From RGIG4140 sp045532865 (lineage in GTDB: Bacteria; Pseudomonadota; Alphaproteobacteria; CAAHEQ01; UBA3637): a stretch of DNA of 54,865 bases. The notes beneath the pieces were generated by a model. The model saw only the letters and a list, made by a program, of their open reading frames with translations, did not search any database and was not told the origin of the DNA. The stretch lies in the NCBI GenBank assembly GCA_045532865.1, contig JAZSGT010000025.1, positions 1 to 54,865 of the forward strand. Direction: 5' to 3'. Of the stretch, positions 34,204-43,600 are shown piece after piece. Numbering within the stretch: position 1 is the stretch's first letter; each line of letters starts with the position of its first letter. The translations under genes were made by a program, and so were the position numbers.

Positions 34204-34797
34204 ATGTTTGAAGAGTTAGAAAGCATTCGTCAACAATGTTTAAATTGTCAAAAATGTCCATTGGGAAAAACAAGAACAAACATTGTTTTTTCAGATGGGA
34301 TTCCGAACTCAAATATTGTGTTGATTGGTGAAGCTCCTGGAGCAAATGAAGATTTGCAAGGAAAACCCTTTGTTGGACGAGCAGGTCAGTTGCTTGATAA
34401 AATATTCGAATCGGTTGGATTGTCTCGTGAAAAAGATGTTTATATTTGTAATACATTAAAGTGTCGCCCTCCTGAAAACAGAGATCCTCTACCAGAAGAA
34501 AAAAAGGCTTGTCGTTTTTATTTAGACGAACAACTTCGCATTTTAAAACCAAAAATTATATTGCTTTGTGGTCGTGTGGCATTGACCTCTTTTTTACCAG
34601 AAGCTGGCGCAATTTCAAAGATAAGAGGAAAGTGGTTTGATGGTCCTTATGGTTCAAAAATGATGCCGATATTTCATCCATCATACTTGTTGAGAAACCC
34701 TATTGCAAGACCGGGATCTCCTAAAGCACTTATGTGGGAAGATATACAAGAAATTAAAAAAAGATACGATGAAATTAAATTAGACGCATCAAAATAA
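34204..34797 (+). CDS. Family-4 uracil-DNA glycosylase (Fe-S)
   Basis: Removes uracil from DNA. 197 residues. The start CLNCQKCPLGKTR and later Cys residues (CNTLKCRPPENRDP, KKACRF) supply the [4Fe-4S] ligands. The catalytic motif is GEAPGANEDLQGKPFVGRAG, and HPSYLLRNP is the second family motif. It stands alone, with a GGAGG ribosome site, and its end overlaps the convergent glycosyltransferase gene by 9 bp. Confidence 0.93.
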   Translation: MFEELESIRQQCLNCQKCPLGKTRTNIVFSDGIPNSNIVLIGEAPGANEDLQGKPFVGRAGQLLDKIFESVGLSREKDVYICNTLKCRPPENRDPLPEEKKACRFYLDEQLRILKPKIILLCGRVALTSFLPEAGAISKIRGKWFDGPYGSKMMPIFHPSYLLRNPIARPGSPKALMWEDIQEIKKRYDEIKLDASK

Positions 34798-35784
34798 AAA
34801 TTTCAAAACTTTTTTTGCAAGAGAAAGTTTGTTCTTAACCAGTGCAAGAATGATTAATTTTTGGAGTAAGGATAAACTTAATCCTTGTAACATATCATAT
34901 TGTTTAATTTCCAAAATCAGATTAATCAATTGTTGATTGATACAAATCAATGTGCTTTCTGGTGTATGTAAAACAACGTGTTTTAAAGCATTGAAAAAAT
35001 CTTGAGAACACTTTCTTTTTAAAACAATGGCATTGTATCCATTAATACGACCTGATTCAAGAAAGTATGCATATTCAAAAATAATTCTTTCTTTTAAATT
35101 ATTAAGTGTTTCAAAAGAGGATATAGATGGAATGTGAGCTTCTTTTCTGCAAAGATAAAGAGGGTATTTAATGTAAACATTATCTTTGATTAAGGAATAG
35201 AATTGTTCCATAAAAAAGTATGGAGCAAATTCTTTTAAATTTGTGTGAAATTTAAGATATGAAATTGTTTCAGCATCAAAGACCTTTCCTTCTAATTTTC
35301 CATTAATTTGAAAAGGGTTTTCTTGCCAAAGATCTGCTAACAAATTTTGATTTTTCTTCTTCAATACACTCTTGTCAAAAGGGATTGGTTGTTTTTGTTT
35401 TTTTGATACCTTTGAGGTTGAAAAATAAAAAGGATTTGATGTTGCAATTTTGGAATGTGTATATCTTAATGCATCAATAAAAATATCTAAGGCTTGAACA
35501 TGAAGTATGTCTGTATCATTCAAAAATAGAACATATTTACCTTTAACGTGATAAAGCGCTTCATTATAACAATCATATTTTGTTAAGGGTGTATTTTGTG
35601 TTTTAATTAATTTAAAACGAGAATCTTTTTTTGTAAGAGTAGAAAGAAAAGAATATTCTTCTTGATCTTGTTTAACACATAAGCACTCAAAATCACTAAA
35701 AGATTGCAAAGTTAAACTTTCTAAACATAAATTTGCAATATTTTCAGTACTATTTAGAGCGATGATAACGGTTATTTTAGGCAC
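34789..35784 (-). CDS. GT2-family glycosyltransferase
   Basis: 331 residues; a GT-A domain starts at once: ITVIIALNSTENIANLCLESLTLQS, then KGKYVLFLNDTDILH with the metal/nucleotide-binding acidic pair. The second half is less conserved and ends in leucine-rich helices. There is no signal peptide. Acceptor unknown; neighbours suggest lipopolysaccharide or another surface glycan. It starts 9 bp after the ELM1-like gene in the same direction. Confidence 0.85.
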   Translation of the reverse strand: MPKITVIIALNSTENIANLCLESLTLQSFSDFECLCVKQDQEEYSFLSTLTKKDSRFKLIKTQNTPLTKYDCYNEALYHVKGKYVLFLNDTDILHVQALDIFIDALRYTHSKIATSNPFYFSTSKVSKKQKQPIPFDKSVLKKKNQNLLADLWQENPFQINGKLEGKVFDAETISYLKFHTNLKEFAPYFFMEQFYSLIKDNVYIKYPLYLCRKEAHIPSISSFETLNNLKERIIFEYAYFLESGRINGYNAIVLKRKCSQDFFNALKHVVLHTPESTLICINQQLINLILEIKQYDMLQGLSLSLLQKLIILALVKNKLSLAKKVLKFLF

Positions 35785-35793
35785 GAATATCTC

Positions 35794-36750
35794 CTATTTA
35801 AATAAATTCTTTATATGTTGAACAATTTCAGAAGAAGGATTGAATCCTCCTTTTACAGATTTGATTGGGCTTCCAGAAGGGAGTGCATATCCTTTTTCAA
35901 AAAGAGTCTTGTGGAATCGTTTATGCTTTTCACTCATCATGTCATTTGGTGCAAAAATAAAAACAGGAACATCTGTTGCACAACATTCAGAACACATAGA
36001 CATTGAATCTCCAGTCACCATAATCATATCTGCACATGCAATTAATCCAAAATATGGATTTTCAGTTTTGTCACCAAATTGATAGAAAAAGGTTGTTTCT
36101 TCTGGTAAATTTTGTTTTAAAAATTGAGTTACTTCAGCTGGTGTTCTTCTTGAAGTTGTAACCATAACACTTTTAGGGGAGAGCTTTAAAACATCATTTA
36201 ATAATGTTTTTGCCATATCAAGAGTGAATGGTTTATTTTTTGTTGCGCCACCTACAATTAAAGAAAGGCGAGGGGTTGGATATTTTTTAAAAATAGGTTC
36301 CCATTTTTGCTTTTCTTCAACAAGTCGCTCAGGAGTGATTCTGTGAGGCGTTCCAATGGTTAAAAGAACGTTTTTTTGTGTTCCCTTGTATTGATCATGA
36401 ACGGGCAAAATCACTAAATCTGCTTCATTAAAATAAGCTTTTCCAGGTCCCATCAATTGAATGATTTTTGTTTTGTTTTGGGACATTTTTTTTACCCACA
36501 AAGCGACAGGGAAAGAACGTCTTCCAGCACTCAAGATCAAATCTGGATAATTGTTTGTTTTTAATGTTTCTTGAGATTCTTTTGTAAGACCAATAAGAGA
36601 CTTTCCTCGAACAAAATTAGGTAATTTAACCCATTTTGTATATCTGATATCTTTTCTTTCAAAAGGGAATTTTAAACATTCAACAATTCCAAGGAGTTGG
36701 TTAACATTTCCCATTCTGTCGTCTGCAAGAATCCAAACTGTTTTATTCAT
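35794..36750 (-). CDS. ELM1/DUF1022-family protein
   Basis: 318 residues. The start VWILADDRMGNVNQLLGI, DLILSAGRRSFPVALW, QLMGPGKAYF, LSLIVGGATKNKPF and VTGDSMSMCSECCATDVPVFIF match the family related to the plant mitochondrial fission factor ELM1, common in alphaproteobacteria. The fold resembles GT-B glycosyltransferases, so an envelope-sugar role is possible; function in bacteria is not established. It lies in a same-strand run with the lipoprotein hydrolase and the GT2 gene. Confidence 0.85.
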   Translation of the reverse strand: MNKTVWILADDRMGNVNQLLGIVECLKFPFERKDIRYTKWVKLPNFVRGKSLIGLTKESQETLKTNNYPDLILSAGRRSFPVALWVKKMSQNKTKIIQLMGPGKAYFNEADLVILPVHDQYKGTQKNVLLTIGTPHRITPERLVEEKQKWEPIFKKYPTPRLSLIVGGATKNKPFTLDMAKTLLNDVLKLSPKSVMVTTSRRTPAEVTQFLKQNLPEETTFFYQFGDKTENPYFGLIACADMIMVTGDSMSMCSECCATDVPVFIFAPNDMMSEKHKRFHKTLFEKGYALPSGSPIKSVKGGFNPSSEIVQHIKNLFK

Positions 36751-36758
36751 GTCAACTC

Positions 36759-37532
36759 CTAGTTGCTTTGATAAATGTCATTTAAAATTTTATTAAATCC
36801 ATCTTGATGATTTGCTTTTGGAACAATAACAATCTTGGTATCATCTTGAACAAATTCTTTTGTTAATGAGAGAGGAACAACCTTGTCTTTTTCTCCCACA
36901 AAATGAATTTGTGGAATGTCTTTTAATATCTCTTTATAGTTATTAAGATTCAAAGAGCCTGTTAAAGGTGTGTCATTGTGATATGTTGTCCAAGCCTCTT
37001 GATCCAATACCCCTGCAATGGTGATTAGTTTTTGTATCTTTTGAGGTTGTTTTATAGCAATTAATCCTGCAACTTGGGCTCCACCAGAATATCCAATTAA
37101 AACAATTTTTTGCGTTCGTGCTTTTTTTGAAAACAAATTCACAGTTTGTTCCATGCTGTTGATAATTTGTGATGAAAAGCGTGCGCAAGTCCAATCATTT
37201 TGTGAGCAGGTGCTTGTTTGCAAATATTGACAAGGTCTTGCTAGATAAACCACATTGGAATGGGGATCTTTTGCTGCGATATCCCTTAAAAAGGTTGAGT
37301 GAGGTGTTGGATTATTTGTGGGTCTGTTATAAGCATCAAAAGAATGGCCATCTCCTTCAATATATATGCGAACAGGCTCCCCTGGAGCCTCAATGCGATA
37401 CCATGACGCTAAAACATAGGGTGGTGCTGTAACGGTTTGAAACTGAAATTCCGTTAAAGGATTTTTATGTGCACATCCAAACAGAAATGAACATAGAAAA
37501 AAAAGAGAAAATATTTTAATGTTTTGTGTCAT
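36759..37532 (-). CDS. Lipoprotein with alpha/beta-hydrolase fold
   Basis: 257 residues. The N-terminus MTQNIKIFSLFFLCSFLFGC is a lipoprotein signal with the modified Cys at residue 20. The hydrolase part has the nucleophile elbow GYSGGAQ and a plausible acid/histidine pair in VGEKDKVVP and ANHQDGF. It would face the periplasm, anchored by lipid. Substrate unknown. The ATG at 37532 gives a proper signal peptide; an upstream ATG at 37604 adds 24 unrelated residues. Confidence 0.82.
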   Translation of the reverse strand: MTQNIKIFSLFFLCSFLFGCAHKNPLTEFQFQTVTAPPYVLASWYRIEAPGEPVRIYIEGDGHSFDAYNRPTNNPTPHSTFLRDIAAKDPHSNVVYLARPCQYLQTSTCSQNDWTCARFSSQIINSMEQTVNLFSKKARTQKIVLIGYSGGAQVAGLIAIKQPQKIQKLITIAGVLDQEAWTTYHNDTPLTGSLNLNNYKEILKDIPQIHFVGEKDKVVPLSLTKEFVQDDTKIVIVPKANHQDGFNKILNDIYQSN

Positions 37533-37585
37533 GATTCTAATTTTTAAAGATAAATTTTTGTTAAGGCTATCAAAAATATTCTCTA

Positions 37586-37614
37586 TTGACAAGTATAAAA
37601 GCATTTCTTACTTT
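37586..37614 (+). promoter_or_regulatory. Promoter of the tiny Cys-rich ORF
   Basis: A perfect TTGACA (37586-37591) and TACTTT (37609-37614), 17 bp apart; the -10 is weak. Transcription would begin near 37620 and end at the terminator at 37711-37744, giving an RNA of about 120 nt. Confidence 0.45.
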
Positions 37615-37661
37615 ATTTAAGTAAATAATTTTTATTTTAAAGAGGAAAGGAGGGGATTTAG

Positions 37662-37697
37662 ATGCCAGGATGTGGATGTGGAACAAAGAAAAAATAA
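37662..37697 (+). CDS. Tiny Cys-containing peptide ORF, MPGCGCGTKKK (11 aa)
   Basis: An 11-codon ORF follows a long, near-perfect ribosome site (AAAGGAGGGG, 37646-37655) at good spacing. The product would have a CGC pair and a tri-lysine end. It stands alone between a promoter and a terminator, so the transcript seems made for this peptide, or is a small RNA with a strong ribosome site. I do not recognise it. A metal- or redox-related role is conceivable from the Cys pair but unproven. Confidence 0.5.
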   Translation: MPGCGCGTKKK

Positions 37698-37710
37698 CAA
37701 GATAATATAA

Positions 37711-37744
37711 AAAAGAGGCGCTATAAAAGTAGCGCTTCTTTTTT
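37711..37744. terminator. Bidirectional terminator between the tiny ORF and the merR gene
   Basis: AAAAGAGGCGCTA (37711-37723) pairs with TAGCGCTTCTTTT (37730-37742) with one G-T wobble, loop TAAAAG, followed by T's. A and T runs flank both sides, so it can also end the leftward fabH-ihfA-merR transcript, although it then overlaps the merR stop. Confidence 0.8.
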
Positions 37745-38087
37745 ATGATATATAATCTTCAAGGGAGGATTTAATCTCATTTAGTTCTTGAAGGAGATTG
37801 TCTGTTGCTTTTTGTGTGGCGTCTTTCTCCAATGTTTGAGCTGTTGATGATTTATTTGCTCTTAAACGTTTTTGAACCCCTTTAATAGTAAAGCCTTCTT
37901 TATAAAGATAATCTCGAATACGTGCTAATAAAACAACATCTTCAGCTTGATAATACCTTCTTCCCATCCGTTTCATAGGTTTAATTTGGTAAAATTGTGT
38001 TTCCCAAAATCTTAAAACAGACGCTGGAACTTGTAGCAAGTCTGCAACCTCAGTAATGGTTCGGTAGGCATTTTCTGCTTTGAGCAT
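37743..38087 (-). CDS. MerR-family transcriptional regulator
   Basis: 114 residues. The winged-helix motif YRTITEVADLLQVPASVLRFWETQF, then GRRYYQAEDVVLLARIRDYL is the MerR signature. A short helical tail follows. It has no effector domain. In alphaproteobacteria this MerR gene stands directly after ihfA, as it does here (11 bp away). Targets unknown. Confidence 0.9.
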   Translation of the reverse strand: MLKAENAYRTITEVADLLQVPASVLRFWETQFYQIKPMKRMGRRYYQAEDVVLLARIRDYLYKEGFTIKGVQKRLRANKSSTAQTLEKDATQKATDNLLQELNEIKSSLEDYIS

Positions 38088-38098
38088 TAAAACTCCTA

Positions 38099-38392
38099 TT
38101 AGCTATTTTTTAACATGTTTTTTAATGTGTTAGATGCTTTAAAAGAAACAACTGTACGAGGGGAAATGGCGTGTTTTACACCAGTTTTTGGATTGCGACC
38201 CACACGTTCTTTCTTTTTGTGTGGAATAAAAGATGCAAATTTGGAAATTTTTACAGTTTCACCATTTGATAATGCTGTGATAATGTCTTGTAACATTTGT
38301 TCGATTAATTTGAATGATTCTGCATGAGAAAAACCAAGTTCGCGATAAATAGCATCAGCAATATCTGCTCGTGTAATTGTTTTTTGTGTCAT
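38099..38392 (-). CDS. ihfA: Integration host factor subunit alpha
   Basis: A DNA-bending HU/IHF family protein of 97 residues: ITRADIADAIYRELGFSHAE and the arm GRNPKTGVKHAISPRTVVSFKAS. The operon position after fabH and before merR supports the IHF-alpha assignment over HU. IHF-beta is not in the window. A helper role in spacer integration is known for type I systems only. Confidence 0.93.
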   Translation of the reverse strand: MTQKTITRADIADAIYRELGFSHAESFKLIEQMLQDIITALSNGETVKISKFASFIPHKKKERVGRNPKTGVKHAISPRTVVSFKASNTLKNMLKNS

Positions 38393-38483
38393 TTTTCTTT
38401 CCTTTATAAATTTAAATTTTCTAATGTTAGAATGTCATAAAACATAAATACTTTCAAGTATTTTTTATTATGAATAAAAAAAA

Positions 38484-39458
38484 TTATAATCTAATTAATG
38501 CACCTGCCCAAGTAAATCCTGCGCCCATTGCATCTAATAAGACAAGATGTCCTTTTTTTAGCTTTTGTGATTTGACGCCTTCATATAATGCCAAAGGAAT
38601 TGATGCTGCAGAAGTATTTCCTTGTTCAGGAAGAGTGATAATAACTTTATCTAAATCTATGTCTAATTTTTTAGCTGTTCCTTCAATGATACGGATATTT
38701 GCTTGATGTGGAACCAAATAGTCAATATCTGAAAGTGTTACACCAACTCTATCAATAACTTCTTGAGCAACATTGGATAAATTGGTTACTGCATGACGGA
38801 AAACTTCACGACCTTCCATGTGGACATATCCTGCTGTTTGTGTTCTTGAAACACCACCTGTTGTTGTGAGTAAATCTCTTAATCGGCCATCAGAGTGCAA
38901 AACAATATCGAGAATGCCTTCACTTTGAGTTGAGTCATCGCTTATTTCTTTTGCTTGAAGTACAACAGCGCCTGCTCCATCACCGAATAGAACACAGGTA
39001 TTTCTATCTTTCCAATCAACAATACGAGAAAGAGTTTCTGCTCCAATAACAAGAGCGTTTTTAACGCTACCTGATTTAATAAATTTATCAGCGACGCTTA
39101 AAGCATACATAAAGCCAGAACAAGCTGCTTGAACGTCAAATGCGAAAGCATTTGTAGCTCCCAATCCTGCTTGAACACGCATAGCTGTTGCAGGTGTTGT
39201 GTCATCTGGAGTTGTTGTTGCTAGAATAATAAGATCTAAATCTTGGCCTGAAATGCCAGCATTTTTTAATGCTGTCTCACCAGCTTTTGTTGCTAAAGAT
39301 GAGGTTGTTTGATCATCATCAGCAATGTGTCGAGAACAAATTCCCGTTCTTTCTTTTATCCATGCATCACTGGTTTCTACCATTTTTTCTAAATCAAAAT
39401 TTGTTAAAACTTTATTTGGCAGATAACCACCAACACCAGCAATGATAGATCTAATCAT
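38484..39458 (-). CDS. fabH: 3-oxoacyl-ACP synthase III (KAS III)
   Basis: Condenses acetyl-CoA with malonyl-ACP to start fatty-acid synthesis. 324 residues. Catalytic triad: Cys113 (QAACSGFMYAL), His in LVPHQANIRI and Asn in GNTSAASIPLAL. Second of the conserved plsX-fabH-ihfA-merR order, 14 bp from plsX. Confidence 0.97.
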   Translation of the reverse strand: MIRSIIAGVGGYLPNKVLTNFDLEKMVETSDAWIKERTGICSRHIADDDQTTSSLATKAGETALKNAGISGQDLDLIILATTTPDDTTPATAMRVQAGLGATNAFAFDVQAACSGFMYALSVADKFIKSGSVKNALVIGAETLSRIVDWKDRNTCVLFGDGAGAVVLQAKEISDDSTQSEGILDIVLHSDGRLRDLLTTTGGVSRTQTAGYVHMEGREVFRHAVTNLSNVAQEVIDRVGVTLSDIDYLVPHQANIRIIEGTAKKLDIDLDKVIITLPEQGNTSAASIPLALYEGVKSQKLKKGHLVLLDAMGAGFTWAGALIRL

Positions 39459-39472
39459 TTTATAACCCTTTT

Positions 39473-40516
39473 TTATTCTACAATAACATCAGGAACATCA
39501 ACGTCAATTGTATGTCTAAGTTCCTCTTTAATTTTGTTGCATAGGTCGTTTTTTGCCATATGAATAGCTGATTCAACAGCGCAAGCAAAAGAATAACCAT
39601 CAGCTCCCCCATGGCTTTTAACAGATATTCCCTTTAACCCCAAGAACATGGCTCCGTTATAATTTCTGGGGTCCACTTCTTTTTTCATTTTTAATAAAGC
39701 AGGGGTTGCCAAAAGGAAACCAAGTTTTGAAACAAAAGATTGTCTGATTGTTTTTTTTAGAATAGACGAAATAAATTTGGCTGTTCCTTCAATGGTTTTT
39801 AATGCAATATTGCCAGAAAAACCATCAGAAACAATAACATGAGCCTTGCCGGCACAAATGTCATTTCCTTCAACAAAACCAATGAAATTAATTTTATCTT
39901 CAAGAGCTTTAAGTGTTGAAGCAGCTTCGCGAATTTCATCACGACCTTTTGTTTCTTCAGAACCAATATTTAATAACCCAACAGTTGGGTGTTCTGTTTT
40001 GTATAAAACCCGGTGCAAAACGTGACCCATAATTGCAAATTCAACTAAATTTTGAGAATCACATTCTGCATTTGCACCTAAATCAAGTGCAACGAGTGGT
40101 GTTTTACTTGTTGGTAAAACAGCTGCAATAGCCGGACGATCAATCCCTGGAAGTGTGCCAAGGCAAATTTTACTCATAGCCATTAAAGCACCAGTATTTC
40201 CCGCTGAAATAACAGCTTTTGAATACCCGTTACGTACAGACATAATGGCTTTCCACATGCTGCTTTCTCTCCCACTGCGAATAGCAATGGAAGGCTTTGC
40301 ATCGCCACTGATAACATCAGTTGTATGATGAATTTTATAACGTGTATCTGGGAGTTTGTATTCATCTGCCAATTTTTTTATTTGTGTTTCGTCACCGTAT
40401 AAAAAAAAGAAAACAGATGGATCTTTTTTAGCGACTCGGCTAATGCCTTCAATCACTGATCGGGGAGCATTATCGCCCCCCATTGCATCAATTGATATGA
40501 CTAATGTTTCACTCAA
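39473..40516 (-). CDS. plsX: Phosphate acyltransferase PlsX
   Basis: Makes acyl-phosphate from acyl-ACP for phosphatidic acid synthesis. 347 residues. The start ISIDAMGGDNAPRSVIEG and VALDLGANAECDSQNLVEFA, VSDGFSGNIALKTIEG are family motifs. It lies 12 bp after rpmF, and linkage to L32 is common. Confidence 0.97.
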   Translation of the reverse strand: MSETLVISIDAMGGDNAPRSVIEGISRVAKKDPSVFFFLYGDETQIKKLADEYKLPDTRYKIHHTTDVISGDAKPSIAIRSGRESSMWKAIMSVRNGYSKAVISAGNTGALMAMSKICLGTLPGIDRPAIAAVLPTSKTPLVALDLGANAECDSQNLVEFAIMGHVLHRVLYKTEHPTVGLLNIGSEETKGRDEIREAASTLKALEDKINFIGFVEGNDICAGKAHVIVSDGFSGNIALKTIEGTAKFISSILKKTIRQSFVSKLGFLLATPALLKMKKEVDPRNYNGAMFLGLKGISVKSHGGADGYSFACAVESAIHMAKNDLCNKIKEELRHTIDVDVPDVIVE

Positions 40517-40528
40517 CAGTCAAATTCC

Positions 40529-40720
40529 TTATTTTGCTTCAGATGTTTCGCTTACAATAATATCTTTTTTATTGTAATGACCGCATGATTCACAAACATG
40601 ATGTGGGCGTGTTAATTCGCCACATTTTGGACATTCAATACAAGCATTTGTGCCCAAAGCCAAATGTGAACGACGCATGTTCTTTTTTGATTTGGATGTT
40701 TTTTTCTTAGGTACTGCCAT
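40529..40720 (-). CDS. rpmF: 50S ribosomal protein L32
   Basis: 63 residues: MAVPKKKTSKSKKNMRRSH is the L32 start, with the zinc ribbon CPKCGE...CESCGHY. First gene of the rpmF-plsX-fabH-ihfA-merR cluster. The 172 bp upstream (40721-40892) is AT-rich and should hold its promoter; I could not choose one. Confidence 0.97.
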   Translation of the reverse strand: MAVPKKKTSKSKKNMRRSHLALGTNACIECPKCGELTRPHHVCESCGHYNKKDIIVSETSEAK

Positions 40721-40892
40721 TTTAATCTCTCTTTTTCTAATTTGTTAAACATCAACTATTGATGTCTTTTTACTTACAATAGGGTTTAACTTATACACAA
40801 AAAATATAATTTTTGCAAGTGTTTTTTTAAGTTGAATAAAAAAATTATATTATTTTGAGTATGTTGTTCTATTTTTTTTGTAAAAAACTCCT

Positions 40893-43541
40893 TTAGTTGA
40901 GTGATAATTGGTTTTGTAGATTAATAATATGAACTGGAATCGGATTATTTTCTTCTGGTTTTAATAATTCATTAAAGTTAAATGATTTGTCCGTTCTATA
41001 GAAATGGTATTCTGTTGCATTTTTTTCTCTACCTTCAATATTAATATAAGCATCTAAGATATTGTTTGCTTGAGAAGAGATATTCAATGTACCACTTCTT
41101 ATAAAGTATTCATCTCCATTTTTAAATAAACTTGTTTTTAATTCAGGATTGTTTCCGTTATATTTTAATGTTGTATTAAGCAATTTGAGCTCAGCATTTT
41201 TAATTTGCATAGATTGAGGTGTTGCCTCAACAGGAATATAAATACTTCCAGTTCCTTTTAAAGAAAGACCTTCTGGTTTTAGATAAGGATTAATATCATC
41301 CCAATTAACCGAGCCATTTCTAAAATACAATAAAGAGCTATTAGCTTTATATGGGATAGTAATATTATCCGCAGCAAGCTGAATTCCAGCAAATGAACCA
41401 TTTAATGAAAAGATGCGAAGTTGTTGGTTTTCAAAGCGAACAGATGAGCGAATATTTTGCAATGGAATTCCGGCTTCTATCTCGTCAATCGCAATATTTT
41501 GAGCTGCTTGTGAAATAAATGGTTGTAAAGATTGTAATGTCAATACAGTGTTCAGGTTTTTAATTCTGGAAGTTCCTTTTGTAAAATAAAGATTTTTTAA
41601 AGAAAGATAAAGTGGTCCTGAAATTTGTTTATCACTTTTCCAATCAATATTACCATATAAAGAAACTTGTCCTGATAAGTTTTGGATATCACTTGGAAAA
41701 AGAGTTGAAATTTGAGGTAAGTCTTTAATTTGTTCAAGATGTAATGGAGGAATAAAAATTGTACCAGAAAAATGACCTGAGTTTAAATTGACACTTCCAT
41801 TGAAATTAGCTTGGATTTTTTCATCAGCAAATAAAGCTTTTGCTTGTGTTTTTCCATTTTCAGAATGAATACTTAAAGAAAATGGTTTTTTAATAATATC
41901 ATTATTTTCAAGACTGATGTATGATGAGCTCAGAGCATATTGATTTTCAACATGGTAAATGTCGTTAATGTATACAGATGCATCTCTAATCTCTTGATAA
42001 GGATTTTTAAAGTTTAGATGTTGTGCAGAAAAAGCAGCTGATCTTTCTGGATTTGAATCATCTGTTTTTATTAAGAATGTTTCGGTATTTAATTTTAATT
42101 TTGTATTGGCTGGTTCTTTTATTCCCTCAAAAACAAGATCGTGTCCTTTTATATTTACAGATGAAAAATTGTTGGATATTTTTAAAGTGTTATTTTGTTG
42201 GACGACACTGAATGTAATTGGTTGAGTGTTTTTATATGTGTTAACACCATCTTTATAGGTTACTTTTCCAACAGTAATAGGTGTTGTATCTGTGACATCA
42301 TATGAGCATTCAAGGTTTGTACAAGATAAATTACCGTAGAGTGTTCCAAAAAGATTTTGAATTTCAAATGAAGGATTTCCTATTTTTGTAATGTTAACAT
42401 CAATTGGATTTAATGATGTTATATTTGAAAAAGAATTTAACTGAAGTCCATCAAAATCCAAGGTGAATTCAGAAATAAGTTGTTCTTTATTTTCTTGTTT
42501 AAGTTTTTTTGAAAAACGCAAATTTCCTTCAAATGATTTTTTCTTACTAGAAAGTTCAATGGCAACGTTTTTTGATGTTTGGCCAAGAGAAAAGACAGTG
42601 TCAATTTTAATGTATATTGGTGATAATTCCTTTGTTTTTAAAGTAACAGAACCGGATAGATTTTCTGTTTTTTTATCTAATAAATTGGTTGTTCCTCTTA
42701 GATTTCTAAGTGTCCAAATAAAGTCAGTTCCTGTTTTTTCAAGTGTTAAATTTCCCATTAAATTTGTGTTGTCTGTTCTGATGCGCAAAGGCACATTCAT
42801 TGTGCTTTTGGAGCCAAATTGTGCATCTAAAGAAAAGTTAACTGGGATTTTGTAATTTTTACCTTCGATTTCAAGTAAGGCATTTTTAATAACAACGGAA
42901 TAAATATCAATGTCTTGTTGCTTATCTAGATTTAACAAAAGTGAAAATAAGGGACTCAAATCAACAGATTGTTCATTGTCTTTGATTTTTACTGTTAAAT
43001 AGTCAAACTCAATACGGTGAACTTTTTTGCGTAAAAAATCACCAAAAGATGAATAAAGATTCATATTTCGAATACGATATGTTCTACTAGCATCTTGAAC
43101 ATTAGAAAGTTTTATTCGAGAGAGTGTATTATCTGAAACTTCCAATGATTCTACTTCAATATTGTGGTGTTTAAGATATGTTTCTACAATAATGGGAAAA
43201 TGGGTTCGTGCATAGTTAATTGTTAAAATCATAGTGATTCCACCTGCATAAACAAGTGAAATAATAAACCCCCAGATATATGAAAGAATTTGGAAGAGTT
43301 TTTTATATTTACGTTTGATAGCATCAAGGAATAGCGTTGTGCGCATTAACACGATAAAAGAAATAGAATAAATTTGCTTTTGGTGTGTTTTTTTGCGTTT
43401 TTTTCTTTCTTTTTCACGCTCTTCTTTTCTGTCAGGAGCTGCAATTTGATTTAATAATTCACCTTCAGCACCCAAGCCATAAGCAGGTCTGGTCAATACC
43501 TCTGTTTTTTCTTTTACTTCTACTTCGTTTTCGTCCGCCAT
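40893..43541 (-). CDS. Large envelope protein, YdbH/AsmA-like
   Basis: 882 residues. A charged cytoplasmic N-terminus (to about residue 85, rich in K/E/R) leads to one membrane helix (IWGFIISLVYAGGITMILT) and a long periplasmic part of beta-strand repeats. The C-terminal third has features of the YdbH/AsmA-like group (for example the LYFRNGSVNWDD and GTGSIYIPVE region); E. coli YdbH has 879 residues. Such bridge-like proteins carry phospholipids across the periplasm. The assignment is by architecture and weak similarity. The gene lies between ligA and rpmF. Confidence 0.65.
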   Translation of the reverse strand: MADENEVEVKEKTEVLTRPAYGLGAEGELLNQIAAPDRKEEREKERKKRKKTHQKQIYSISFIVLMRTTLFLDAIKRKYKKLFQILSYIWGFIISLVYAGGITMILTINYARTHFPIIVETYLKHHNIEVESLEVSDNTLSRIKLSNVQDASRTYRIRNMNLYSSFGDFLRKKVHRIEFDYLTVKIKDNEQSVDLSPLFSLLLNLDKQQDIDIYSVVIKNALLEIEGKNYKIPVNFSLDAQFGSKSTMNVPLRIRTDNTNLMGNLTLEKTGTDFIWTLRNLRGTTNLLDKKTENLSGSVTLKTKELSPIYIKIDTVFSLGQTSKNVAIELSSKKKSFEGNLRFSKKLKQENKEQLISEFTLDFDGLQLNSFSNITSLNPIDVNITKIGNPSFEIQNLFGTLYGNLSCTNLECSYDVTDTTPITVGKVTYKDGVNTYKNTQPITFSVVQQNNTLKISNNFSSVNIKGHDLVFEGIKEPANTKLKLNTETFLIKTDDSNPERSAAFSAQHLNFKNPYQEIRDASVYINDIYHVENQYALSSSYISLENNDIIKKPFSLSIHSENGKTQAKALFADEKIQANFNGSVNLNSGHFSGTIFIPPLHLEQIKDLPQISTLFPSDIQNLSGQVSLYGNIDWKSDKQISGPLYLSLKNLYFTKGTSRIKNLNTVLTLQSLQPFISQAAQNIAIDEIEAGIPLQNIRSSVRFENQQLRIFSLNGSFAGIQLAADNITIPYKANSSLLYFRNGSVNWDDINPYLKPEGLSLKGTGSIYIPVEATPQSMQIKNAELKLLNTTLKYNGNNPELKTSLFKNGDEYFIRSGTLNISSQANNILDAYINIEGREKNATEYHFYRTDKSFNFNELLKPEENNPIPVHIINLQNQLSLN

Positions 43542-43600
43542 TCTTACCTCATATGAGATATAATATATTCCCCTATACTTATATCATATCTTCTTTTTTT

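Noticed and set aside
38448..38464. AATACTT/AAGTATT hairpin between fabH and ihfA as terminator
   Set aside because: The T run follows on the plus strand only, where no gene is expressed; fabH, ihfA and merR run leftwards as a conserved cluster.
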